The position numbers and the translations under genes were made by a program. The notes below the pieces were generated by a model that worked only from the letters and a program-made list of their open reading frames with translations, searched no databases and was not told the origin of the DNA. A stretch of 58,714 nt of DNA, taken from NCBI GenBank assembly GCA_019359215.1, contig JAHHHS010000042.1, positions 1 to 58,714 on the forward strand, given 5' to 3'. Source of the stretch: Nostoc indistinguendum CM1-VF10 (GTDB lineage: Bacteria > Cyanobacteriota > Cyanobacteriia > Cyanobacteriales > Nostocaceae). The number at the start of each line of letters is the position of its first letter. The stretch's first letter is position 1. This document shows, in pieces, positions 36,092-43,254 of the stretch.

Positions 36092-37078
36092 ATGCAGCAT
36101 AACATCTATGACTACATAGCAAAAACAGCCCTTGCTCAATATGGTATGGCTCAAGAACAGCGTTGTTTTTTAAGTCATAGTGGAAGCGTAACCTTCTGTA
36201 TAAAAACACAAGCAAAAAAATTTCTTCTTCGTATTCATAGAGCAATATATACCCTTCAAGACGATGTATGGCAAAGACCAGAGGTGATTGAGTCAGAAAT
36301 TCTGTGGCTTGCTGCCTTATGTAATGAAACAGAGGTTGTTGTGCAAGAGCCAGTAAAAAATCTACAGGATAGATGGCTCACTCAAGTTTTGGCAGATGAA
36401 ACTGGAGAAGTGTTTTATTGCTCATTGCTGCATTGGATTGATGGCAACAACCTGAACGGACAACCAACTCCACAACAGGCTTACCATCTCGGTTTGTTGC
36501 TAGCTCGATTGCACCAGCATAGTAGTCAGTGGCAACTGCCACAGAACTTTGTTCGCCCAGCTTATGATCAGAATCGGCTGCAAGCAGCACTTTCGGCGCT
36601 TTATCCAGCAGTATTACAAGAATTTATTTCAGCAGAAGATTACAAGTTCCTCGAAGTAGCGGCTTGCCAAATTCAAGGGATGATAAAAACACTCCCTCAG
36701 AAACAAAATGTCTGGGGGCTGATTCACGCTGACCTTCATGAAGGCAACTATCTATTGCACAACCAGGAATTCCGGCCAATCGATTTCGCTCGCTGTGGCT
36801 TTGGATACTATCTTTACGATATTGCAAGTTCGCTTCAATATTTACTTCCCACTGTCAGACCTGCCTTTTTTGAAGGCTATCAAGCTATCCGTAAGCTACC
36901 TGAACATTACTTACAGATTACAGAAGGTTTCTTTATCATGGCGGTGATTGAAGTACTTTCTTTTCATGTAAATAATCCACAAGAGCATAAGTGGATTTCA
37001 GAAACCGTGCCGTATGTCGTTAAAGAACACGTTCATCTGTATCTTGAAGGCGAGTCATTTTTGTTTGGTAAATACTAA
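36092..37078 (+). CDS. APH-fold phosphotransferase
   Basis: Kinase-like protein of about 328 residues in the aminoglycoside phosphotransferase/choline kinase/homoserine kinase II superfamily. The catalytic loop is IHADLHEGNYLL (Asp214 from this start), and the metal-binding segment is PIDFARCGFGYYLYDIA. The N-lobe has a FLLRIHR strand with a Lys-rich segment. The open frame can start at GTG 36077; I favour the ATG at 36092. No ribosome binding site decides between them. The substrate, possibly a small alcohol or sugar amine, is unknown. It is alone between two divergent or unrelated genes. Confidence 0.85.
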   Translation: MQHNIYDYIAKTALAQYGMAQEQRCFLSHSGSVTFCIKTQAKKFLLRIHRAIYTLQDDVWQRPEVIESEILWLAALCNETEVVVQEPVKNLQDRWLTQVLADETGEVFYCSLLHWIDGNNLNGQPTPQQAYHLGLLLARLHQHSSQWQLPQNFVRPAYDQNRLQAALSALYPAVLQEFISAEDYKFLEVAACQIQGMIKTLPQKQNVWGLIHADLHEGNYLLHNQEFRPIDFARCGFGYYLYDIASSLQYLLPTVRPAFFEGYQAIRKLPEHYLQITEGFFIMAVIEVLSFHVNNPQEHKWISETVPYVVKEHVHLYLEGESFLFGKY

Positions 37079-37292
37079 GGCGATTTTTTCTTCTTACATA
37101 CGCTCAATCCCATAAATAATTTCATGATTATCACTTAATAGGCATTGGTTAAAATTTATGTTAGGCGATCGCCTACTTGCCCCAGCAGAAAAAAGCACAG
37201 GGTTGCGATGCCTGCGGCGGGCGTAGCCATCGTGATCGGTTCATTCAACAAGAATCTCTCAACGGCTTACTGCTGAATTGTTGGCTAAATTT

Positions 37293-37314
37293 ATGTCTAT
37301 TCAATATTAGACAT
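37293..37314. promoter_or_regulatory. inverted repeat, possible operator for the SDR gene
   Basis: Perfect 7-base arms ATGTCTA and TAGACAT separated by eight bases, 41 bases before the SDR start codon. The layout suits a dimeric repressor such as a TetR-type regulator; no regulator gene is adjacent, so this is inference. Confidence 0.45.
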
Positions 37315-37355
37315 ACACAGCGAATTATCCAATTTCTTATCGCACGGAGTCGAAC

Positions 37356-38102
37356 ATGAACCACACACTCAAGAATAAACGCGCACTCATTACCGGAGGC
37401 AGTCGCGGCATTGGGGCCGCCATCGTTATGCGTTTAGCCAATGAAGGCGCTGATGTCGCCTTCACCTATACCAGTTCGCCCGATCGGGCTAACGAGATCG
37501 TGCAGGCGGCGCAGGCACTAGGTGTCCAAGCTCTTGCCATCCAAGCTGACAGCGCGGAAGCCAGTGCAGTAGTCGGCGCTGTTGAGCGCACAGTGTCCGA
37601 ATTAGGCGGCATTGATATCCTTGTCAATAATGCAGGAGTGTTCACTCTCGCCCCTATCGATGATTTCACCCTCGCGGACTTTGATCGAACCTTCGCCATT
37701 AACGTGCGTGCCGTGTTTGTTGCGACGCAGGCCGCAGTCAAGCACATGAAAGAGGGCGGACGCATCATTAACATAGGCAGCACCAACGCCGAACGTATGC
37801 CATTTGCTGGCGGCGGTGTTTATGCCATGAGTAAATCTGCTCTGCAAGGCCTTATACGAGGATTGGCGCATGACCTCGGCCCACGCGGGATTACGATCAA
37901 CAATGTGCAACCCGGACCAATCGATACGGATATGAATCGCTCAGAGAGTGAGTTTGCACAGATACTCAAAAAGCATTTTCTGGCGTTGCCCCGCTACGGT
38001 ACTGTCGAAGAGGTTGCGGGAATGGTAGCTTATCTGGCTGGTTCTGAGGCCGGTTACATCACCGGCGCAAACCTGATGATTGACGGAGGGTTCAGCGCAT
38101 AA
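37356..38102 (+). CDS. short-chain dehydrogenase/reductase (SDR)
   Basis: NAD(P)-dependent oxidoreductase of 248 residues, classical SDR type. The cofactor motif is TGGSRGIG (13-20), followed by NNAGV, and the catalytic set is Ser in IGST, Tyr156 and Lys160 in YAMSKSAL. A C-terminal GANLMIDGGFSA is typical of FabG/glucose-dehydrogenase-like members. A GGAG-like ribosome binding site precedes the ATG. The coding region is visibly G+C-richer than the neighbours, with many GGC/GCC codons and few of the local HIP1 motifs, which suggests transfer from another lineage. Function is not fixed: 3-oxoacyl reductase-like or general alcohol dehydrogenase. Confidence 0.9.
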   Translation: MNHTLKNKRALITGGSRGIGAAIVMRLANEGADVAFTYTSSPDRANEIVQAAQALGVQALAIQADSAEASAVVGAVERTVSELGGIDILVNNAGVFTLAPIDDFTLADFDRTFAINVRAVFVATQAAVKHMKEGGRIINIGSTNAERMPFAGGGVYAMSKSALQGLIRGLAHDLGPRGITINNVQPGPIDTDMNRSESEFAQILKKHFLALPRYGTVEEVAGMVAYLAGSEAGYITGANLMIDGGFSA

Positions 38103-38113
38103 CTGCCGTAGGC

Positions 38114-38135
38114 TTTGCTGGCAGATTCCAGCAAA
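38114..38135 (+). terminator. hairpin after SDR gene
   Basis: TTTGCTGG / CCAGCAAA with a six-base loop, 12 bases after the SDR stop. The following T-run is weak, so termination is tentative. Confidence 0.45.
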
Positions 38136-38215
38136 TCAAGTAATTTTGTTTAAGACAGGCTGCTACGAACTCCGCAAAGCCTCCGCTTCCGGTCTTGTTG
38201 ATAGGCGGTATCAAG

Positions 38216-38953
38216 CTAACTAACAATCTCTTCTGGCTTCTGTAATCCAACCCGCCAGCGCAGGAATGCAGCAGTAATAGCCATGAAAGAACCCCAAACT
38301 AGCGGTAACCAAACGATCGCCCAATCGCCACCTGGCAATTCTACATTCAGCCCTTCACTCAGCCAGTAAGTACCAAATCCCATCAGTAGCATAGCTGCTA
38401 CAAATTTCATCGGCTTGACAGGCACTTGCTTGAGTGGAGTTCTGAACAGAAATGCAAATACAACTAAGCCAATTGCAGCAGCTAAAGCGCCACTGATGGC
38501 ATCTATCCATTTGCCTCCGGCAGCGCCTAACGTGACTACTGCGATCGCAACCTCTACACTATCTAAAAGCGCACCTTTAAATGTGGTGACTACAGCAAAC
38601 CAGTTCCAGCCAGATTGATTGTCTTCTTTTGCTAGTTCTGCTTCTAGCCTGTCTTCTTTGCCACCTCCACGCTTGGGAATGCCGCCGTAGTACTTAATAA
38701 TTGAGCGTGTCCATTTTTGCCCAAACAATAGTAGTAAACTGCCTGCAACAATTCTCAGAATGTCTACAGGGATAAGCGTCAAACTTTTCCCTAAAATCAG
38801 CGAGGCAAGTATTGTTACAGCAATGCCGCTACCTGAACCAACTAGGGCGTTACGCCAACCGGCTAGCCTACCAACAACGAGGACTATGCCCAGAATCTCG
38901 ACTAATTCAATTAGAGAACCAGCAAAACTAGCAAGAAAAATTTCCCAATTCAT
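38216..38953 (-). CDS. multi-spanning membrane protein (COG4280-like)
   Basis: Inner-membrane protein of 245 residues with about six or seven hydrophobic segments. Two related segments each carry an acidic pair or single acid inside a helix (ASFAGSLIELVEILGIVLV near residue 8, and TTFKGALLDSVEVAIAVVTL near residue 120), suggesting an internal duplication and a cation-transport role, as in other duplicated acidic-helix transporters. A charged cytoplasmic loop (GGGKEDRLEAELAKED) lies between them. It resembles COG4280 predicted membrane proteins. Its place before the iron permease on the same strand fits a metal link, but the gap of 362 bases with a repeat argues against one transcript. Confidence 0.65.
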   Translation of the reverse strand: MNWEIFLASFAGSLIELVEILGIVLVVGRLAGWRNALVGSGSGIAVTILASLILGKSLTLIPVDILRIVAGSLLLLFGQKWTRSIIKYYGGIPKRGGGKEDRLEAELAKEDNQSGWNWFAVVTTFKGALLDSVEVAIAVVTLGAAGGKWIDAISGALAAAIGLVVFAFLFRTPLKQVPVKPMKFVAAMLLMGFGTYWLSEGLNVELPGGDWAIVWLPLVWGSFMAITAAFLRWRVGLQKPEEIVS

Positions 38954-39021
38954 AAAATTTTATACCTCTTTATTACCTAAGTACAGCTTTGCGTAAAATC
39001 GTAGCGTTTTTAATGCAAAGG

Positions 39022-39125
39022 GATGCATTGGCATTGTCAGTCGATGCATTGGCATTGTTAGTCGATACATTGGCATTGTCAGTCGATACATTGGCATTGT
39101 CAGTCGATACATTGGCATTGCAGGG
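39022..39125. repeat. 21-bp tandem repeat, about 4.9 copies
   Basis: Units start at 39022, 39043, 39064, 39085 and 39106, each like GATACATTGGCATTGTCAGTC. The period is three heptamers. The short plus-strand frame across it (LALSVDT repeats) is probably not a gene; the repeat lies in the gap between the COG4280-like gene and the iron permease. Confidence 0.9.
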
Positions 39126-39175
39126 TATTGCCAAATTTAATTCGCTACGAATTAATAAAATGCTGTACTAAGCAT

Positions 39176-39250
39176 TGCACTTCGGCTTCTCTACGAACGC
39201 GAACTGCGTGTCGCAACCATACGCTACGTGTAGCTTGCTTCTTTGTAGGA
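39176..39250. repeat. dispersed repeat, copy B (inverted relative of 36.0 kb copy)
   Basis: GGCTTCTCTACGAACGCGAA, GTGTCGCAACC and GTAGCTTGCTTCTTTGTAGG match the reverse complement of the 35940-36060 repeat. Confidence 0.65.
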
Positions 39251-39315
39251 GTACGCTCAGTAACCAGGGACTCAAATAATTAATCTGCCTTTTACCTCCT
39301 ATCCCCTGCCTCCTC

Positions 39316-41013
39316 TTAATCAACCTCCCTTTGCAAGCTACGGCTTACTTCTAAAGAAAGCCCTGTATGGCGATTTTGAGACAGCACCAATAACATGGAA
39401 CTAACTGAAATCACCAGCATCACTAGTGCGCCAGCCGCAGCATTACTGTAAGAAACACTCTCAGTTGCTTTCCAAATGTGAGTAGCTAAAGTATCAAAGC
39501 CAATTGGAGCTAAGAGCAATGTTACTGGTAACTCTTTAATTGCTGTCAGAAATACTAACGCTGCCCCACCCAGCACACCCGGACTTACTAAGGGCAACGT
39601 AATTTCTCTGAAAGTTTGCCAAGAGTTTCTGCCTAAACTCCGGGCACATTCTTCTAATTGAGGATTGACTTGCAGCAGTGAACTCCGCAAAGTGCCAACA
39701 GACTGCGAAACAAATAACACTAAATAAGCAAATATCAACATTGGCAAAGTCTGATACAACCAGGGTAAGTAATTTGCTCCCCAAAATATGAGGGAAAAGG
39801 CAACTACAATTCCAGGTAAACCAAAGCCAATATAGCTACAGCGCTCAATTGCAGTAGTGATGCGACTGGGAAACCGTACCGCGAGGATTGCCACGGGTAG
39901 GGCGCAGAGTGTAGCTACTATTGCTGCCGATCCTGCCGCTATTAGTGAATCTCTAGCTAATTGCATCAGTTCTGGTACGGAAATAATTGTATCCATACTG
40001 TTACCTGTCAATCCTTGCATCAGCCAGAACAAAGTTACACCTATTGGTAAGACTAGACCAAGGGTAGTCACGGCGAAGCAAAACAAAATTGCAGGCACTT
40101 TCCAAACACCGAGATGAAGTAATGGTGGCAGACGGTAAGACTTAGTAGCGCGACTGTAGTATGCTGCCCGCGATCGCGCTTTATATTCCAACCACAACAA
40201 CAGCAATACTAAACTCACTAGCATTAAAGCTAATACTGCGGCTTGATTGCGATCAAACGTATATCTGTATTGCAAAAAAATCGCCCGCGTAAATGTATCA
40301 AATCGCATCACTGAAATTGTGCCAAAATCTTGTAAGGCATTCAGCGCCACCAACAATCCCCCTGCCACAATTGATGGACGCAGTGCAGGTAGCGTGATGC
40401 GAAACAAGATTTCCCGTTGGTTAGAACCTAAACTTCTAGCAGCTTCCTCCATCGCTGGATCAATGCCTTGCCATCCAGCTTGCAAACTCAGCAGTAAATA
40501 CGGATAGGAAAACAGAGTTAGTCCTAAAATTGCTCCAGTCCAGCCGTAGATTTCTGGTAACTCCTGCACTCCGAGAGGTTCTAGCCAGAGTTGCAACAAG
40601 CTACCCTTGGGGCCAAAAGCAGCAATCAAGGCAAAACCACCTATATAGTCAGGCACTGCCAGGGGTAATGTGGTAATAATCAACCAAAATCGTCGCCAGG
40701 GTAAATCTGTCCGCATTGTCAGAAACGCTAGTGGCACAGCGATCGCAACTGAAAGTAAAGTGCTGGCCACAGCTAGTCCAACACTATTTAACAACACTGT
40801 GATCGTCCGGGGACGCGATACCAAAGTCAATAACTCTTCTGCGTCTACACCAGCCATCCGCATAACTAAGTAAGTTAAAGGCAGTGCGATCGCCACAGCC
40901 GTTAATCCAGCTGGGACTAGAAGAAACAAAGGTGGACGATCGGTTTTTTTGCCTCTTTTAGAAAAATAGGCGCGGTGACGGGGTGACTCAGTGACGCTGG
41001 GAGGGATTTTCAT
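39316..41013 (-). CDS. Fe(3+) ABC transporter permease (FbpB/FutB type)
   Basis: Inner-membrane permease of 565 residues with about twelve hydrophobic segments in two homologous halves. Each half carries an EAA loop that contacts the ATPase (EEAARSLG at about residue 195 and EECARSLG at about 455), followed by a ITLP segment. This double layout is typical of ferric iron permeases FbpB, SfuB and FutB. It likely passes iron delivered by the binding protein encoded upstream (41218-42228, same strand, 204-base gap containing a repeat). No iron-type ATPase gene is in the window. Confidence 0.92.
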   Translation of the reverse strand: MKIPPSVTESPRHRAYFSKRGKKTDRPPLFLLVPAGLTAVAIALPLTYLVMRMAGVDAEELLTLVSRPRTITVLLNSVGLAVASTLLSVAIAVPLAFLTMRTDLPWRRFWLIITTLPLAVPDYIGGFALIAAFGPKGSLLQLWLEPLGVQELPEIYGWTGAILGLTLFSYPYLLLSLQAGWQGIDPAMEEAARSLGSNQREILFRITLPALRPSIVAGGLLVALNALQDFGTISVMRFDTFTRAIFLQYRYTFDRNQAAVLALMLVSLVLLLLWLEYKARSRAAYYSRATKSYRLPPLLHLGVWKVPAILFCFAVTTLGLVLPIGVTLFWLMQGLTGNSMDTIISVPELMQLARDSLIAAGSAAIVATLCALPVAILAVRFPSRITTAIERCSYIGFGLPGIVVAFSLIFWGANYLPWLYQTLPMLIFAYLVLFVSQSVGTLRSSLLQVNPQLEECARSLGRNSWQTFREITLPLVSPGVLGGAALVFLTAIKELPVTLLLAPIGFDTLATHIWKATESVSYSNAAAGALVMLVISVSSMLLVLSQNRHTGLSLEVSRSLQREVD

Positions 41014-41104
41014 CCTTTAATTAATTACCTGCATGGCTTCTGATAGCGATCGAGTAGGTAGGCGAAGATGTGTGTCCTCTTCTCGCTTGGGTGCAGTACA
41101 TTTT

Positions 41105-41217
41105 TGACTTCACTTTTGTTTCTCTCTCCTTTTAGGAGAAAGGTTTTAAATCTTACTCCCCAAAGCTAGTAGGGAAGGGGTTAGGTCTGTACCGCACTCA
41201 ACTGAAAACCGCTATAG
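41105..41217. repeat. dispersed hairpin repeat, copy 2
   Basis: Carries TCTCTCTCCTTTTAGGAGAA and a CCCCAAAGCTAGTAGGGAAG block followed by GGGGTTAGGTCTGT, the reverse complement of the copy at 1474-1580. It fills the gap between the iron-binding-protein stop and the permease start. Confidence 0.65.
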
Positions 41218-42228
41218 TTACAACAAACCCGCATCTTGGATTAACGAAAGCGTTCCTTTCATATCTGATAATTTGCTCAGATCAAGCTGAGGAGACTGCA
41301 ACTGATTGAGTGGAATTTGCTTTTGCGATACTGGAATACCTTTCACCAAGGGATATTCATAAAACTTTTGGGTAAGGAACTTTTGCACATCTGGACTAAG
41401 CATATAGGCAACAAACTTTTCTGCATCGCTTTCTTGGTCAGTTGTATTTAGTACTGCTAAACCTGCGACATTAATCAACGCTCCCGCATCATTGCGTGTA
41501 TGGTGGATAGCTACAGGAAAATTTGGGTCTTTTGTGGTAAATCGATATAAATAATAGTTATTCACTAACCCCAAAGCAATTTCTCCGCGTCCCAAAGCTT
41601 CAACAATGGCACTATTGCCGCTATAAGCTTTGGCATTATTAGCTTTCATTGCTTTTAACCACTCCAGAGTTTTTTGATTGCCCTCTAGGAGTCGCATTGC
41701 AGTCACGAAAGATAGAAAAGAACCGTTAGTAGGTGCCCAACCAACTTTACCTCGCCATTTTGGATTGCCCAGTTCCATTACACTTGTGGGGAGTTCGCTA
41801 GTTTTGACAAGCTTGGTGTTGTAGTCAATCACCCGTGCGCGTCCAGAAACGCCAATCCATTGGCCTGCGGGAGAGCGAAATTGCGGTTCAACTTTGTTTA
41901 GTAATTGAGTAGGGAGAGTTAAGGTTCGTTTTTCCCTAGCGATCGCTCCTAAAGACCCAGCGTCTTGAGCGTAAAATATATCAGCGCGGCTATTTTTGCC
42001 TTCTTCGATGAGAGCGATCGCTAGTTCTGTGGAGTCACCATAGCGTACCTCAATATTGATCCCCAAATCTTTCTTAGCTTTCTCAATCAAAGGACTCATG
42101 ATGTCCTTTTCTCGTCCTGAATAAACTGTTAGTGTTTTTGGGGTATCTGCTACCGCCATTCCAACTCCCCAGCCCAAAAACACAGCAGTAATTACACCAC
42201 AGATTTGCCGCACTTGATATGAAATCAT
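41218..42228 (-). CDS. Fe(3+) ABC transporter substrate-binding protein
   Basis: Periplasmic binding protein of 336 residues. Residues 1-27 are a signal peptide (VITAVFLGWGVGMAVADTP). The mature start TLTVYSGREKDIMSPLIE, DIFYAQDAGSLGAI and WIGVSGRARVIDYN are family motifs of the FbpA/FutA ferric-binding group. A YYLYRF segment in the C-terminal lobe supplies the tyrosines that bind iron. It pairs with the permease downstream. A clear Fur box was not found upstream; that region ends instead at the acetyltransferase cassette. Confidence 0.92.
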   Translation of the reverse strand: MISYQVRQICGVITAVFLGWGVGMAVADTPKTLTVYSGREKDIMSPLIEKAKKDLGINIEVRYGDSTELAIALIEEGKNSRADIFYAQDAGSLGAIAREKRTLTLPTQLLNKVEPQFRSPAGQWIGVSGRARVIDYNTKLVKTSELPTSVMELGNPKWRGKVGWAPTNGSFLSFVTAMRLLEGNQKTLEWLKAMKANNAKAYSGNSAIVEALGRGEIALGLVNNYYLYRFTTKDPNFPVAIHHTRNDAGALINVAGLAVLNTTDQESDAEKFVAYMLSPDVQKFLTQKFYEYPLVKGIPVSQKQIPLNQLQSPQLDLSKLSDMKGTLSLIQDAGLL

Positions 42229-42464
42229 TGATTAGCCTCGGATTCCAGATTCAGGATTACAGGTCAATTCATCTGACCAAATTTTGTCAATATTAATCAC
42301 CTGTAAAGGATTAACCATTGATTTTGGTAAGGATAGGTTACGTCGAAGCACTGTGCAAGTTAAATTTAGAACATCAAAAGGTTAAGAAAACTTGCTCATA
42401 TCTTTTACTCAGAACCGAATGGCACGCTTGTAAAGCTCTAAGCTATGCGACCTAAACTAAGATG

Positions 42465-42508
42465 TAACGGCGAAGATCAGCTACTATGGCTGCATCGCCT
42501 TGTTAGGC
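42465..42508 (-). mobile_element. attC-like recombination site of a lone gene cassette
   Basis: Read on the minus strand after the acetyltransferase: core GCCTAAC (42508-42502, containing the stop codon), AA, GGCGA, a 21-base centre with CAGC/GCTG able to pair, then TCGCC and GTTA. The outer cores and inner boxes pair as TAAC/GTTA and GGCGA/TCGCC with a two-base offset, the plan of an integron attC. The seven-base core at the other end of the cassette, GTTAGGC (43037-43031 minus strand), is the exact complement of GCCTAAC, as expected when the cassette circle is rejoined. Confidence 0.65.
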
Positions 42509-43036
42509 ATTTTCTTCGAGAACGCGGATCATAAGATAGCATCGACCGTATCCAGGAGGACTGTATTCACGCAAGGTGTAAAAGCCGGCCTTGGAGTAAG
42601 CACGTTGAGCGGACAGGTTCTGAATGTTCGTTGTTAGTCCGACCAACGGGACATCTCCGCGCTGACGAAGCTGTGACACCAAGAGCAGGAGAGCCTTCGG
42701 GCCAATCCCACGACCGACGAAATCCGAATCACCTATGAGTATATCTACGTCAACCGATCCTGCCGGTATCTCGTGCAGACCGACTGAATCCAAGACTTCG
42801 CGAGAAACTGTCTGCCATCGAATGTAGCCAACGTGCTGATCTCCTACTGTGATTAGTGCCCGTTCTCCGCCGGGTGGTGGATTTACGCTCCATCCAATAT
42901 GATCTTCCGGGTCAGGATACCACCGAGCCACGTGTGGGGCCACCAGCCAACGGTTAAGCAGCGTGACATCAGTGCTGGAAAATGGAGTTAATGTGACATC
43001 TATATCCATCGAAATGCGCGATCTATTTCTGCCTAA
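42468..43036 (-). mobile_element. putative integron gene cassette (569 bp)
   Basis: The segment begins (minus strand) TTAGGC just after a G, has a 21-base leader, one gene whose stop overlaps the core site, and ends in the attC-like site with the crossover at G/TT. These are the standard boundaries of integron gene cassettes. There is no intI integrase or second cassette in the window, so it would be a cassette inserted alone at a secondary site. After removal, the flanks would join as a GTAACA..TGTTAC palindrome. Confidence 0.6.
42503..43009 (-). CDS. GNAT acetyltransferase, AAC(6')-like, in cassette
   Basis: GNAT-fold acetyltransferase of 168 residues from the ATG at 43009; the longer frame back to a TTG at 43096 would run through the cassette boundary and is not favoured. 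The acetyl-CoA site follows the family form (GDSDFVGRGIGPKALLLLV, RGIG being the P-loop-like turn), and the C-terminal NLSAQRAYSKAGF motif is typical. The start VTLTPFSSTDVTLLNRWL and the HVARWYPDPE segment resemble aminoglycoside 6'-N-acetyltransferases, many of which travel in integron cassettes. Substrate is not proved. G+C content is higher than in neighbours. The gene sits between iron-uptake genes with no functional relation. Confidence 0.85.
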   Translation of the reverse strand: MDIDVTLTPFSSTDVTLLNRWLVAPHVARWYPDPEDHIGWSVNPPPGGERALITVGDQHVGYIRWQTVSREVLDSVGLHEIPAGSVDVDILIGDSDFVGRGIGPKALLLLVSQLRQRGDVPLVGLTTNIQNLSAQRAYSKAGFYTLREYSPPGYGRCYLMIRVLEENA

Positions 43037-43134
43037 CAATTTATTGTACGAATATGTTACGGCGACAATGCAGAACCATTGACCGTTAATGGTCAAGAAA
43101 CAAGGTTTTTGAGTAATTTAAGGTGAGTTCGACA

Positions 43135-43230
43135 AACCTCTCTCTGCCTTGAACTAAAGTTCAAAGCTGTCCCTCTCCGACTCGGAGAGGGACGATTTTG
43201 CGTAGTAAAATCAGGGAGAGGTCTTTTTGA
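43135..43230. repeat. nested palindromic repeat
   Basis: A perfect 12-bp stem GTCCCTCTCCGA / TCGGAGAGGGAC (43169-43193) lies within outer arms ACCTCTCTCTG and CAGGGAGAGGT. It follows the porin stop and could act as its terminator. Confidence 0.75.
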
Positions 43231-43254
43231 CTGAGCTTAAGCAAAGACTTTGGG

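Noticed and set aside
37160..37175. GTTAGGC core resembling an integron site upstream of the SDR gene
   Set aside because: It is part of a HIP1-centred palindrome (TTAGGCGATCGCCTA) and has no paired second core or L-box at proper spacing, so it is not counted as an attC site.
39022..39171. Plus-strand frame with LALSVDT heptad repeats as a possible leucine-zipper peptide
   Set aside because: The frame simply reads a 21-bp DNA tandem repeat and has no ribosome binding site or family features beyond it.
43010..43096. 29-residue N-terminal extension of the cassette acetyltransferase
   Set aside because: It would start at TTG and cross the cassette boundary; family alignment begins at MDIDVTLTPF.
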